Shown in pieces: positions 1-9,951 of a stretch of 64,000 nucleotides of DNA (position 1 is its first letter; the number at the start of each line of letters is the position of its first letter). The notes under the pieces were generated by a model that was not told the DNA's origin, made no database searches, and saw only the letters and a program-made list of their open reading frames with translations. The position numbers were made by a program, and so were the translations under genes. The DNA is from Candidatus Peregrinibacteria bacterium (lineage in GTDB: Bacteria; Patescibacteriota; Gracilibacteria; UBA1369; LOWO2-01-FULL-3): assembly GCA_018655275.1 (NCBI GenBank), contig JABIJZ010000009.1, positions 110,283-174,282 on the forward strand. Reading direction: 5' to 3'.

Positions 1-123
1 AACGCAACAAAAGCGGCAAACGACATTTTAGACGATTTAGTCTTAACATATAACCAAGCCAGACAAGCATCGATTACAGCAGAAATAGCTGAAATCTCAT
101 CTAGTATGGCTGTAATCGCATAA
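1..123 (+). CDS. atpG: ATP synthase gamma subunit, C-terminal end (partial)
   Basis: Only the last 40 codons are in the window; the gene begins upstream. The visible peptide ends SSSMAVIA and contains NATKAANDIL and YNQARQASIT, the usual end of the F1 gamma subunit, whose C-terminal helix forms the rotor shaft inside the alpha3beta3 head. It lies 63 nt upstream of atpD in the same direction, which is the conserved F1 order. The identification rests on this C-terminal motif and on position; everything before residue N is outside the window. Confidence 0.93.
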   Translation, partial: NATKAANDILDDLVLTYNQARQASITAEIAEISSSMAVIA

Positions 124-174
124 TAGTCCAAGAAAGGCAAAGCCGGTTCTTGGACCAAAAAATACAATCAATAA

Positions 175-1557
<1,383 letters not shown>

Positions 1558-2001
1558 ATGTCACACAAAACAATCGAACTAAAAATCATTACACCAGGAG
1601 AAATTCTTTTACGAGAAGAGGTTGAAGGAGTGTCTTTCCCAACTGTAGAAGGCGAGATCACTATCCTTCCGGAGCATATCCCGATTATAGCGGCGATCAA
1701 ACCAGGAGAAGTTAAGATAAAAAAAGACGGCAAAGAGAGGTTTTTCTCAATAGCAAGAGGAGTCCTAGAAGTAGACGGGAAATCAATTACTCTATTAACA
1801 GACGCAGCAGAACGACCAGATGATATCGACGAAAAACGAGCAGAAGAAGCAAGAAAGAAAGCAAAAGAATTAATGTCAGAGAAACGACGTGGAGAAGAAG
1901 GATATGCAGAGGCAGTTGCACAGCTTGAAAGAGCTATGTCTCGAGTAAGAATTGCAAAGAGAAGGAAAGCACGCGGTCGCTCAACCATTGACTCAAATTA
2001 A
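1558..2001 (+). CDS. atpC: F1Fo ATP synthase epsilon subunit
   Basis: Central-stalk subunit of 147 aa that couples the rotor to the c-ring and can inhibit ATP hydrolysis. The N-terminal beta-sandwich is recognisable from IITPGEIL, FPTVEGEITILPEHIP and IARGVLEVDG. The C-terminal half is a charged helical hairpin (about residues 90-140, many E, K and R). The ATG directly abuts the atpD stop, and the stop overlaps the next gene by one base (TAATG), so the whole set is one transcript. The tail is slightly longer and more basic than usual. Confidence 0.95.
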   Translation: MSHKTIELKIITPGEILLREEVEGVSFPTVEGEITILPEHIPIIAAIKPGEVKIKKDGKERFFSIARGVLEVDGKSITLLTDAAERPDDIDEKRAEEARKKAKELMSEKRRGEEGYAEAVAQLERAMSRVRIAKRRKARGRSTIDSN

Positions 2002-2276
2002 TGAGCAAACCAATTGACAATAAGGACAATCAAAAAATGTGGTCAGCGTATCAACTAGCGCTGAACCTGGGATTCATGATAGTAATACCGATAATTCTGT
2101 TTGGAGTTGGAGGTGTACTACTGGATAAATATTTAGACAGTTTCCCAATCTTCGTTTTCATAGGATTTGTCCTCGCAATGACATCAGGCCTGACAGTAGT
2201 TTACGTCAAAACAAAAGATCTCGTGGTCCAAGGCCTACCACAACCACCCAAACAACCTAAACAAGATAAAAAATAA
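2001..2276 (+). CDS. AtpI/AtpZ-like small membrane protein of the ATP synthase operon
   Basis: A 91-aa protein with two predicted membrane helices (about residues 17-45 and 50-72), a GVGGVLLDKYLDS turn between them and a proline/lysine-rich cytoplasmic tail. The two-helix hairpin with a G-x-x-LD-K turn is typical of the AtpI/AtpZ group, thought to help c-ring assembly or ion uptake. Its start overlaps the atpC stop by one base and atpB starts 3 nt after it. In the common operon order atpI stands before the Fo genes; here it follows F1 genes. Family assignment is from length, topology and context. Confidence 0.75.
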   Translation: MSKPIDNKDNQKMWSAYQLALNLGFMIVIPIILFGVGGVLLDKYLDSFPIFVFIGFVLAMTSGLTVVYVKTKDLVVQGLPQPPKQPKQDKK

Positions 2277-2278
2277 CA

Positions 2279-3037
2279 ATGGCAGAATTTATACCACCAA
2301 CATTAGGCTCTGAAACAATCTTCCATATCGGAAGTTTCGATGTCAGAAACACGATTATTACATCTGTTATGACTATATTAGTTTTGTTGGTAGTTGGATT
2401 AGTTTTGAGAAGAAAAAAATACGCACTTGTCCCAGGTGGCTTCCAAAATCTGGTAGAAGCTGTGATGGGAGGTATGTTCGATTTCTTCGATGGGATTATC
2501 CTGGACAAGAAAAAAACACGAAGATTCTTCCCAATAGTTACGACAATATTCTTATACGTAATCATTTCAAATTGGATGGGATTGCTTCCAGGTTTTGGTA
2601 GTATCGGTATCTGGGAAGTCCATCATGGTCACGAAGTTTTGGTCCCAATTCTCAGATCTACATTTGCAGATGTGAACATGACTTTCGGTTTGGCTATGGT
2701 TTCAGTAATCGCAAGTCAGGTTTTCGGATTTTCAATGCTTGGTTTCAAAGGCTATGCCGGAAAATTCTTCGTAAATCCATTCAAAGATCCAATAGGATGT
2801 TTTGTTGGAATCCTTGAGTTAATTTCCGAGTTCGCAAAGATGATATCATTCACCTTCCGTCTCTTCGGTAATGTATTCGCAGGAGAGGTATTATTGCTCG
2901 TTATGACGTTCTTATTGCCGTATCTGGCACCAATGCCATTCTATGGCCTCGAAATCTTTGTAGGCTTCATACAAGCGCTTGTGTTCGCCTTCTTGACGCT
3001 AATCTTCTTCAAGATCGCGACAGAAGCCCACCATTAA
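2279..3037 (+). CDS. atpB: F1Fo ATP synthase subunit a
   Basis: Membrane subunit of 252 aa that forms the ion half-channels against the c-ring. The key helix reads FTFRLFGNVFAGEVLL, with the essential arginine at residue 194, and the last helix carries FIQALVFAFLTLIFF with the conserved glutamine near 232. ISNWMGLLPGFG marks the usual second helix region, and five or so hydrophobic segments fit the fold. It is the last gene of the visible operon, after atpC and an AtpI-like gene. atpB usually precedes the other genes, so the operon has been rearranged; atpE, atpF, atpH and atpA must lie upstream of the window or elsewhere. Confidence 0.95.
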   Translation: MAEFIPPTLGSETIFHIGSFDVRNTIITSVMTILVLLVVGLVLRRKKYALVPGGFQNLVEAVMGGMFDFFDGIILDKKKTRRFFPIVTTIFLYVIISNWMGLLPGFGSIGIWEVHHGHEVLVPILRSTFADVNMTFGLAMVSVIASQVFGFSMLGFKGYAGKFFVNPFKDPIGCFVGILELISEFAKMISFTFRLFGNVFAGEVLLLVMTFLLPYLAPMPFYGLEIFVGFIQALVFAFLTLIFFKIATEAHH

Positions 3038-3061
3038 ATTCAAACCTACTCATTTGCTTTA

Positions 3062-3382
3062 GAGGGTAGCAAGAGAGGTTTTTCAATGTTTTATTCAGCT
3101 TTTCGAGCATCATGATGATCGAAAACCACTGAGGCATACATGTAGCCGAAGTGGATTTGCTGAATAACATTGAAAAATTAACTTCTACCCTCAGAAAACT
3201 TGACCAGATCGATTTAACCTGCTAATTTTGCAAACGAAATGCAAAATATTATTTTCCACAACCTGGGTATCAACAGGATTTGGGCGCTATCAGCCCCAAG
3301 TTTCGTGGAGAGTAATGCAGCTTAAACCTTACAGAATAGAACTGAAAAGGAAATAAAGCTCTCCACAAGAAGGAGAGTTTTT
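3062..3382 (+). ncRNA. Candidate structured RNA downstream of atpB
   Basis: This gene-free stretch (3038-3462) is full of complementary arms. An outer stem GAGGGTAG (3062-3069) pairs with 3185-3192. An inner 19-bp stem (3079-3099 with 3159-3177, two-base bulge) closes a junction with two hairpins (3100-3106/3119-3125 and 3126-3130/3150-3154). Further stems are 3225-3232/3240-3247, 3255-3259/3305-3309 (enclosing 3262-3265/3274-3277 and 3280-3284/3295-3299), and then a terminator. I could not match the conserved cores of RNase P, tmRNA, SRP or 6S RNA. It may be an independent RNA or the 3' UTR of the atp operon. Confidence 0.4.
3359..3382 (+). terminator. Intrinsic terminator
   Basis: Stem CTCTCC (3359-3364), loop of seven, GGAGAG (3372-3377), followed by five T. 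It ends the atp transcript or the candidate RNA at 3062-3382. Confidence 0.75.
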
Positions 3383-3410
3383 AGAAAATGAGCGGTCAGT
3401 CCAATGGCGC

Positions 3411-3439
3411 TTGACAAAACAAGCGAAAACAGGTATAAA
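3411..3439 (+). promoter_or_regulatory. Sigma70-type promoter for the 374-aa gene
   Basis: TTGACA (3411-3416), 17-nt spacer, TATAAA (3434-3439). The predicted start near 3446 gives a leader of about 17 nt with no Shine-Dalgarno sequence before the ATG at 3463. Confidence 0.75.
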
Positions 3440-3462
3440 TACGGAACAGCCTAACCAATATC

Positions 3463-4587
3463 ATGTCTCTAAATCCAGTAACATCCACAGCTAATACATG
3501 TCCTCCAGAAAAATCTGTAGAAATACAGAATACTCTGGTGTATACGCACATGGATGATCTTAGAAGATTACTAGAAGAAGCGGCAACAATTATTGTTTTG
3601 ATAGGGGATCACTCAGAAGGGCATAATATGGAAGCTGATCACGAAATACTTTGCGAATTAGCAAGTATCAACCAAAATTTAGCTACAGAGAATGAACCTT
3701 CTTTAAACCCTAACACTCCTGGATTTATAGCCGATCTGGAAACACGTATATTAGCAAAAGCACTTTTAGTGCAAAAATTGGCTTATGAAGTGAGTTACGA
3801 AGAGGATTATTATTTTGAGGATATAGAACCTATTACCTTGCTTTTAACTCAATTAGAAAGGTTAAGAGATAGATTCCTAGCAGTCTCTCGCGAAGAAGAT
3901 GAGGATGAGAAAGATCCTCCCCAAACAACAGAATTACCAGCTGTAGAAACAGATGTGGTTGAAAAAAATAAAGGATTGACCGAAAAATTAAATGGATTAA
4001 TACGTATTTCAAATAATACACTTGAATATCTTAAAGTTTCAGAACGTATATACAGCTACAGCTTTGAGGAGTTAGTCGTATTATTGAACGACATAAATAG
4101 CTTGCTGGGGCTGGAAGCTTTTTTCACAAGAACAAGGAAGGAAAAACAGAATAAACACGGAGAAAATGGCCGAAATTCTCTCGATATTATATACAGAAGA
4201 GATTTAATACAAACAATAAAGAATCTTAATTCCGATAGTGAGGTCATTGTCAGAGGACTCATCGGAGATATGGATGAAATATATAAAAAATATCCATTAC
4301 CACCACAAGGAGCACACGAATTTGAAGGAGGTGATATTTTAACGCTACTTCAACTTATTAAATTAATAGAAAAAGAATTCGAATTAAAGGGAATCTTTCT
4401 CCCAAAACACAACCAACTATTAAAAAGTGTTTTGGAAGAACAAGCACGGGCTGTACGCAACAAATTAGAAGATATGCAAATTGCGGGACAGGGGCTCCCC
4501 AGAGATTTAAAAGAGCTAGAAAGACTTCTCAATCAACAAAACGAAGCAACAAAACTAATTTGCCACATAGAAGAAGGCTTTTACTAA
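3463..4587 (+). CDS. Unrecognised acidic, mostly helical protein
   Basis: A 374-aa protein that I do not recognise. It has no signal peptide or membrane helix, is rich in Glu, Leu, Asn and Lys, and is predicted largely alpha-helical, with leucine/charge-patterned stretches such as DDLRRLLEEAATI and QLERLRDRFLAV and a Glu/Asp-rich break near residues 145-155 (EEDEDEKD). The start is set by the strong promoter just upstream; there is no Shine-Dalgarno motif. It stands alone and converges on nadA, with the two stop codons overlapping by four bases. A cytoplasmic role is likely from the lack of export signals. Confidence 0.75.
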   Translation: MSLNPVTSTANTCPPEKSVEIQNTLVYTHMDDLRRLLEEAATIIVLIGDHSEGHNMEADHEILCELASINQNLATENEPSLNPNTPGFIADLETRILAKALLVQKLAYEVSYEEDYYFEDIEPITLLLTQLERLRDRFLAVSREEDEDEKDPPQTTELPAVETDVVEKNKGLTEKLNGLIRISNNTLEYLKVSERIYSYSFEELVVLLNDINSLLGLEAFFTRTRKEKQNKHGENGRNSLDIIYRRDLIQTIKNLNSDSEVIVRGLIGDMDEIYKKYPLPPQGAHEFEGGDILTLLQLIKLIEKEFELKGIFLPKHNQLLKSVLEEQARAVRNKLEDMQIAGQGLPRDLKELERLLNQQNEATKLICHIEEGFY

Positions 4588-5495
4588 AACTTCATCATCT
4601 CATCGATAGCGCTCTTCGCTTTTCGTGCAACTTCAGGATCGACATCGATCACATGTTTCATATCGCGCAACGATTCATAAAGATTGTGAAGGTCGATTTC
4701 TTTCATATATTTACACTCAGCCAACCCTGTCGCAGGGATAAATTTTTTGTCAGGAAACTCTTCACGCAAACGATGAAGCAGTCCAACCTCAGTTCCAATA
4801 ATGAAAGTCTCACTACCCGACTCACGAACAAAATCTGACATACCAGACGTTGATTTCACAGAATCAGACAAACGCGTAACAGTACAAGCACACTCAGGAT
4901 GAGTTATGATCTTCGCGCTGGGATGTTTCATTTTCAACCTCTCAATATATTCCGGCAAAATCTTCATATGCACCGGGCAATACCCGTTCCATGCAATTAT
5001 TTTTTTCGACACACCTTTCTTGCGAAGCTCTTCTTCCACATGAGCAGACAGATATTTATCAGGCACCATGATCACCTCGTCTGCATCAATATTCTCCACA
5101 ACTCGCACAGCATTTGCAGAAGTACAACACGCATCACTCTCCGCCTTAACCTCGGCGGTTGAATTTACATAACAAACAACTTTAGCGCCAGGATGCTCAG
5201 TCTTGAATTCACGCAATTGCGGAGCTGTGATCATATCGGCAAGCCCACATCCAGCATCCAAACTCGGCAACAATACAGTTTTTTCGGGAGCAAGAATCTT
5301 GGCAGTCTCAGCCATGAAATGCACTCCACAAAACACAATCACCGACTCAGAAACCTCAGCAGCCTTGCGGCTCAGCTCCAAAGAATCTCCAACAAAATCA
5401 GCTATATCCTGAATATCCCCATCTTGATAATTATGCGCCAAAATCACGGCATCACGCTCTTTTTTTAACTTCAAAATTTCTGCAACTAAATCCAT
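4584..5495 (-). CDS. nadA: Quinolinate synthase
   Basis: Condenses iminoaspartate with dihydroxyacetone phosphate to quinolinate in NAD synthesis, using a [4Fe-4S] cluster. At 303 aa it is the usual short form. Cluster ligands fit C83 (AGCGLAD), C173 (NGYCPVH) and C261 (AECKYMK). Substrate-binding motifs AHNYQDGDIQD near residue 20 and HPECACTV near 200 are intact, as is TEVGLLHRL. No nadB or nadC is adjacent, so the iminoaspartate source and the next step must be encoded elsewhere or be absent. It lies 5 nt downstream of mnmA on the same strand, probably in one transcript. Confidence 0.95.
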   Translation of the reverse strand: MDLVAEILKLKKERDAVILAHNYQDGDIQDIADFVGDSLELSRKAAEVSESVIVFCGVHFMAETAKILAPEKTVLLPSLDAGCGLADMITAPQLREFKTEHPGAKVVCYVNSTAEVKAESDACCTSANAVRVVENIDADEVIMVPDKYLSAHVEEELRKKGVSKKIIAWNGYCPVHMKILPEYIERLKMKHPSAKIITHPECACTVTRLSDSVKSTSGMSDFVRESGSETFIIGTEVGLLHRLREEFPDKKFIPATGLAECKYMKEIDLHNLYESLRDMKHVIDVDPEVARKAKSAIDEMMKF

Positions 5496-5500
5496 AAAAC

Positions 5501-6577
5501 TTAGTTAATAAATCCACCCCCAAGACATTGCTGCCCCTTATAAAATACCGCAACCTGTCCTTTAGTGACAGCCCTTTGTGACTTATCAAACTCCAAGGAA
5601 TATTGCGGCTTTGAATTTTCAGCAGAACCACCAGCTACACGCAACCGCGCTCGCGACAATTCCTGCTGATAACGAACTTTCGCCATTACTTTAAACCCAC
5701 GAAGAGGCCGAACACCAGAAACAAAATTAACCCCACGCAGCTCAACAACATTGGTAAACAACGCAGAACTTCCAGAGTCTTTTGTTACAACAACCTCACG
5801 TTTCCCAGGCCTGATCTCACTTACAAAATACGGACCATTCGGAATATCGATCCTCTTCCTTTGCCCAATAGTATAAAAATGCACACCCTGATGTTTCCCC
5901 AAAACTTCCCCATCCTCGCTGACCAAATCCCCAGGCTTGTGAGGGATTCTCTGAGCAATAAAGTTTTGTTTAAATTTCTCACTAACAAAACACAAATCCT
6001 GACTCTCTTTTTTCGAAACCAAAAAATCTAAGCCTTCCTCTTCCGCCAAACGATAAATCTCATCTTTCAAAAAGCCTCCGACAGGAAACAAAATCCGCGC
6101 CAACCATTTCTGCGGCAACAAACACAAATAATAACTCTGATCCTTCGTCTTGTCCCGACCCTTGAGAAGCTCATACTGCCCATCCGACCCCCTCCGAACA
6201 CGAGCATAATGCCCAGTCGCCACAAACTCAGCTCCCAGCTTCCGCGCAAACTTCAACAGCTCATCAAACTTCAAATTTTTATTACAATAAACACAAGGAT
6301 TTGGAGTTCGCCCACAACCAAGCTCATCGATAAAATAACCAATTACCTCATCGTTGAATTCGCCAGTGACATCCAAAACATGATGGGGGATATCAAAACG
6401 CCGACACACCTCCTTCGCATGTTGCTGCGCTTCAATATCACAACACCGACTGCCTTGAACCAATTTCATCGTAACACCAATAACTTCATAGCCTTCTTTT
6501 CTCAAAAGCACGGCAGCCAGAGACGAATCCACGCCTCCAGACATTGCGACAACTACTTTTCCTTTTTTCTCAGCCAT
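5501..6577 (-). CDS. mnmA: tRNA-specific 2-thiouridylase MnmA
   Basis: Transfers sulfur to U34 of Lys, Glu and Gln tRNAs. The ATP-binding P-loop SGGVDSS is at residues 13-19, the first catalytic cysteine is in NPCVYCNKN near 95, the second is in ESQDLCFV near 190, and GQRKRIDI and GPYFVSEI follow in the central domain. I choose the ATG at 6577 (MAEKKGK) because the motif then sits at its usual distance from the start; the frame stays open upstream for 20 codons without homology. Length is 358 aa, normal for the family. It is divergent from the lipoprotein gene at 6658 and followed by nadA. Confidence 0.95.
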   Translation of the reverse strand: MAEKKGKVVVAMSGGVDSSLAAVLLRKEGYEVIGVTMKLVQGSRCCDIEAQQHAKEVCRRFDIPHHVLDVTGEFNDEVIGYFIDELGCGRTPNPCVYCNKNLKFDELLKFARKLGAEFVATGHYARVRRGSDGQYELLKGRDKTKDQSYYLCLLPQKWLARILFPVGGFLKDEIYRLAEEEGLDFLVSKKESQDLCFVSEKFKQNFIAQRIPHKPGDLVSEDGEVLGKHQGVHFYTIGQRKRIDIPNGPYFVSEIRPGKREVVVTKDSGSSALFTNVVELRGVNFVSGVRPLRGFKVMAKVRYQQELSRARLRVAGGSAENSKPQYSLEFDKSQRAVTKGQVAVFYKGQQCLGGGFIN

Positions 6578-6657
6578 TTGAACTTGGTTTAAAGCCCGGA
6601 CACTATAGCAAAAAACACCTGGAAATGCTAAGATCAAAACACAATAAATCCCTCAAA

Positions 6658-6891
6658 ATGAAAATCATAAAACTCCTCATAGTGACAGGCATCACGGCCA
6701 TCGTAATGACCACAATAGTGGCTTTAACTGCCTGCACGAACAACACCATCACAGAAGAAGACATCGCTCGCGGATGGTACACGGCTCAAGAAGACGAAAA
6801 GAAAATCGACACCCCAGACAATTGGATCTGGATAGAAGACGGTGAAAACTCAAAATGGATAGAGTCAGTCACAGAAATGATGGACTATTAG
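6658..6891 (+). CDS. Small predicted lipoprotein
   Basis: A 77-aa protein with a lysine start region (MKIIK), a hydrophobic stretch and a lipobox-like VALTAC, so Cys23 would be lipidated after cleavage by signal peptidase II. The mature part of about 55 residues is acidic and Trp-rich (WYTAQEDEKK, NWIWIEDGE). The start at 6658 is chosen because it places the positively charged n-region right before the hydrophobic core. It lies alone between divergent mnmA and the convergent beta-CASP gene. No family recognised; surface attachment is inferred from the signal only. Confidence 0.65.
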   Translation: MKIIKLLIVTGITAIVMTTIVALTACTNNTITEEDIARGWYTAQEDEKKIDTPDNWIWIEDGENSKWIESVTEMMDY

Positions 6892-6895
6892 ACTA

Positions 6896-8287
6896 CTAAA
6901 TCTCTATAGTCTCATTTCGTTTTGGGATCTGCACATCCTTACGCCCACTTTCTTCAAGAGCATCCTTGAATTTACCTTGAGATTCCTCTTCACCATGGAC
7001 AAGGATGATCTTCTTAACCCCTTCGATTTTGTGGATGTAATCAAGCAAATCTGAGCGATCAGCATGTGCCGAGAACGCATCGATTGAGAAAATTTCAGCC
7101 TTAACTTTGTAAGGATCTCCAAAGATATTGACAGGGCTTTCCCCATCACGAATCTTTCGTCCCAAAGTATGTTCACCTTGATACCCCACAAACAACACAG
7201 AGTTCTCATGACCCTGCAGATTATTTTTGAGGTGATGCAAAATTCGTCCGTGCTCACACATTCCTGAAGCAGAGATTATGATCATTGGCCCAGGTTTGTC
7301 ATTCAAAGCCTTAGAATCCGCAACGTCACGAATATATTTCAGTGAACCAAATCCAAAAGGATTGTCGCCCTGGTCAAGAAATTCTCTATAAGTTTCTTTA
7401 TCAAAACACTCAGGATGCCCACGGAAAACCTCAGTCACATTACCAGACAAAGGACTATCAACATAAATAGGAATTTCCGGAATTTTCTTGTCTTTATGTA
7501 GCAAATTCAAATGGTAAACGATTTCCTGGGTTCTTTCTAAAGAGAACGCAGGGATAATCAATTTTCCACCTTTTTTGCAAACTCCATTAACTATGTCCTC
7601 AAGCTCCTCCTCAATAGTAGTCACAGCACCGTGGAAACGATCACCATAAGTCGTCTCAGTAATCAAAGTGTCACACTTCGGCAACATTTGCGGATCTCGT
7701 AGAAGAGGCAGTCCAGGACGTCCCAAATCACCAGTAAATCCAAGAGAATGTCTTTCTCCAGTGTCCTTATCATAGAAAATCAAATGAACAACCGCCGATC
7801 CGAGGATATGCCCTGCATCATAGAAACAAGCCACAACTCCCTCAGTCACAACAAATGATTGTTCGTAATCTATTCCACGAAACTGTGCCAAAGCCTTTTC
7901 GGCATCTTCAAGATTATATAGATGATCATCAATAACTTTTTTCTTTTTCTTGCGAAGCCACTCAGCTTCCCGCTCCTGTATATACGCACTATCACGAAGC
8001 ATATAGTTACAAAGATCTCTCGTAGCAAAAGTTGAATAAATCGGCCCCTCAAATCCTTTTTTTACCAACATAGGAATATTCCCACTATGGTCGATATGCG
8101 CATGCGATAAAACAACCGCATCCACATCTTTTGGATCAAACGGATATTCAGCATTTTTTACTGCTGCTTCTTTACGTCTTCCTTGAAACATTCCACAATC
8201 AAGAAGGATTTTCTTCCCCTTAAACTCTATCAAATGTTTCGATCCAGTAACCTCTCCAGCCGCTCCTGCAAATGTAATTTTTATCAT
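6896..8287 (-). CDS. Beta-CASP metallo-beta-lactamase RNA-processing nuclease
   Basis: A 463-aa protein of the CPSF73/TTHA0252-like MBL group, expected to cut RNA with two zinc ions. Visible motifs are SHAHIDHSG (H62, H64, D66, H67), AGHILGSA, FTGDLGRPGLPLL, ETTYGDR at the start of the beta-CASP domain, IPAFSLERTQE, SASGMCEHGRI and the C-terminal SAHADRSDLLD. The absence of a long C-terminal extension separates it from RNase J. In bacteria these proteins act as endo- or 5'-exonucleases; the substrate cannot be told from sequence. The stop lies 4 nt from that of the convergent lipoprotein gene. Confidence 0.9.
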   Translation of the reverse strand: MIKITFAGAAGEVTGSKHLIEFKGKKILLDCGMFQGRRKEAAVKNAEYPFDPKDVDAVVLSHAHIDHSGNIPMLVKKGFEGPIYSTFATRDLCNYMLRDSAYIQEREAEWLRKKKKKVIDDHLYNLEDAEKALAQFRGIDYEQSFVVTEGVVACFYDAGHILGSAVVHLIFYDKDTGERHSLGFTGDLGRPGLPLLRDPQMLPKCDTLITETTYGDRFHGAVTTIEEELEDIVNGVCKKGGKLIIPAFSLERTQEIVYHLNLLHKDKKIPEIPIYVDSPLSGNVTEVFRGHPECFDKETYREFLDQGDNPFGFGSLKYIRDVADSKALNDKPGPMIIISASGMCEHGRILHHLKNNLQGHENSVLFVGYQGEHTLGRKIRDGESPVNIFGDPYKVKAEIFSIDAFSAHADRSDLLDYIHKIEGVKKIILVHGEEESQGKFKDALEESGRKDVQIPKRNETIEI

Positions 8288-8328
8288 GTTTTTGTTTTAA
8301 CTACAGGTATATTATATCATTTTTAGGG

Positions 8329-9417
8329 CTAAAACTCAACCACCCCAGCCCTTATCATCTCCTCCATTTTCTCATCAAAATCACCCCATCCCAAAAACCT
8401 ATCATAAAAACGATCCAGCTCTTCTTCATTCATCAAATACGGCTGACTCCTCTCACTATGAATAGGGAATAGATGGATTTCCCCACCCTCATCATCCTCG
8501 CCATCAAAAACAACCCTAACAACCAATCCCTCCTCAACATCATATCCCCAATATTGGTCAAAAACGAAATTCCCCAAAGAATAAAAAATCGGAGCTCCCT
8601 CATAGATCTCAAACGGCTGAACAACATGTGGATGATGCCCAATTATCAAATCTGCACCAGCCTCCACAAACCCATGCGCACGTTCAACCTGCACACGAGC
8701 ATTCGGAGTATGTTTATATTCATAACCCCAATGAACAGACAAAACTACATAGTCAGCTTCCTCAGAAACTTCTGCAACAACCTCCAAAGCATCTTCATAA
8801 TTCATCGTATGATGCACGTCTTCAAAACACACAAACCCAACCAAACTTTCGCTATGTTCTTCGTAAACAATATTCTCAGTATTTTCTTCCAAAGGATTTC
8901 CACATGCTCCAATACCGTGTTCCCCCAAAGTAGTAATAGTAGCAAGATACCCAACAAAACCTTGGTTCAATATATGGTTGTTTGCGATCGACATCACGTC
9001 GAACCCAACCTCTTTCAAAGCAGGCGTCACATATTCAGGAAAACCAAAAATCATCGAAGTCGAGCTCTTGTATCCATCTTCAAAAATAGGTCCTTCTAAA
9101 TTCCCAAAAACAATATCCGAGCCTTGAAAAAACAACGCGTCTTGCTCCAAAATCCGCTCAAAAGGATAAAGCGCCGACCCATTCTCATCAATCAAAGTCC
9201 TCACAAAACGCCCAAGCATAATATCGCCAACAGCCAACACCGAAACAGGCTGCTCAACCTCTTCTCCAATCTCAAATTTCTCAACAAATTCTGCAACAAC
9301 TTCCTCAACCTCAATCGTCGAACTATACATAGACATCTCATTCAAAGCATTCGGGCCCAAAAGCACAAACGCTAACAAAAGCGCCAAAATCCCAATAAAA
9401 AACGAATTCCTATCCAT
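8329..9417 (-). CDS. CapA-like (PgsA-type) metallophosphoesterase-fold protein, membrane anchored
   Basis: The 362-aa protein starts with one hydrophobic segment (about residues 5-23, FFIGILALLLAFVLL), which should anchor it with the rest outside. The domain has the CapA family marks: LAVGDIMLGR near 62-71, GNLEGPI near 105, SIANNHILNQG near 145, SVHWGYEY near 225, IGHHPHVVQP near 258 and YSLGNFVFDQ near 280. Relatives take part in poly-gamma-glutamate or capsule export, but many CapA-like proteins have no known job. No other capsule genes are adjacent, so the product is unknown. Confidence 0.85.
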   Translation of the reverse strand: MDRNSFFIGILALLLAFVLLGPNALNEMSMYSSTIEVEEVVAEFVEKFEIGEEVEQPVSVLAVGDIMLGRFVRTLIDENGSALYPFERILEQDALFFQGSDIVFGNLEGPIFEDGYKSSTSMIFGFPEYVTPALKEVGFDVMSIANNHILNQGFVGYLATITTLGEHGIGACGNPLEENTENIVYEEHSESLVGFVCFEDVHHTMNYEDALEVVAEVSEEADYVVLSVHWGYEYKHTPNARVQVERAHGFVEAGADLIIGHHPHVVQPFEIYEGAPIFYSLGNFVFDQYWGYDVEEGLVVRVVFDGEDDEGGEIHLFPIHSERSQPYLMNEEELDRFYDRFLGWGDFDEKMEEMIRAGVVEF

Positions 9418-9426
9418 AACATATGA

Positions 9427-9900
9427 TTAGTAATGATATTCCTTACCATTAAGTATGCAAAATCCACGATAAATCTGTTCCATCAATAACGGTCTGACCA
9501 TCTGGTGAGTGAAGGTCATCTTCGACAAAGACAAAGCCAAATCAGCTTTCCCTTTTAACTCATCCGTAAGGCCAAAAGCCCCACCAATCACAAAAATCAC
9601 ACCATCCCCATTATCCTTCCTCTTCCCCAAAAACTCAGAAAACCCAACCGAATCAAACTGCTTTCCTGCATCATCCAACACAACCAAAAATCCTCCTCCA
9701 CCTCCAACCTTCTCCAAAGCTCCCAACAACATCCGACTCTCGTCCTCAATAATCCTCTCACGAGGCAAAGCCCCATCAGCCCCCTTCAAAGTCGTGACAG
9801 AAACATCAGCAAACGCAGAAAGCCTTTTCTCAAACTCATCAGCCAACTCACGGTAATTATCATTTTTGTACTTACCAATTTGTATAATTTGGATTTTCAC
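9427..9900 (-). CDS. rlmH: 23S rRNA (pseudouridine1915-N3)-methyltransferase RlmH
   Basis: SPOUT-class methyltransferase that modifies helix 69 of 23S rRNA. The C-terminal knot is clear: FVIGGAFGLTDEL (SAM loop), then LSLSKMTFTHQMVRPLLMEQIYRGF and the final YH. I use the GTG at 9900, giving VKIQIIQIGKYKND and 157 aa, the family's usual size. The ATG at 9945 would add 15 unrelated residues and push the gene into the spacer that must hold the promoter for divergent rnhA (start 9952). Near-identical spacing suggests the two genes share a short divergent control region. Confidence 0.92.
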   Translation of the reverse strand: MKIQIIQIGKYKNDNYRELADEFEKRLSAFADVSVTTLKGADGALPRERIIEDESRMLLGALEKVGGGGGFLVVLDDAGKQFDSVGFSEFLGKRKDNGDGVIFVIGGAFGLTDELKGKADLALSLSKMTFTHQMVRPLLMEQIYRGFCILNGKEYHY

Positions 9901-9951
9901 AAGTTTTCTGGTAAAAATTGTAGTCGAGCGCCAAAATAATAACATGCCAAA

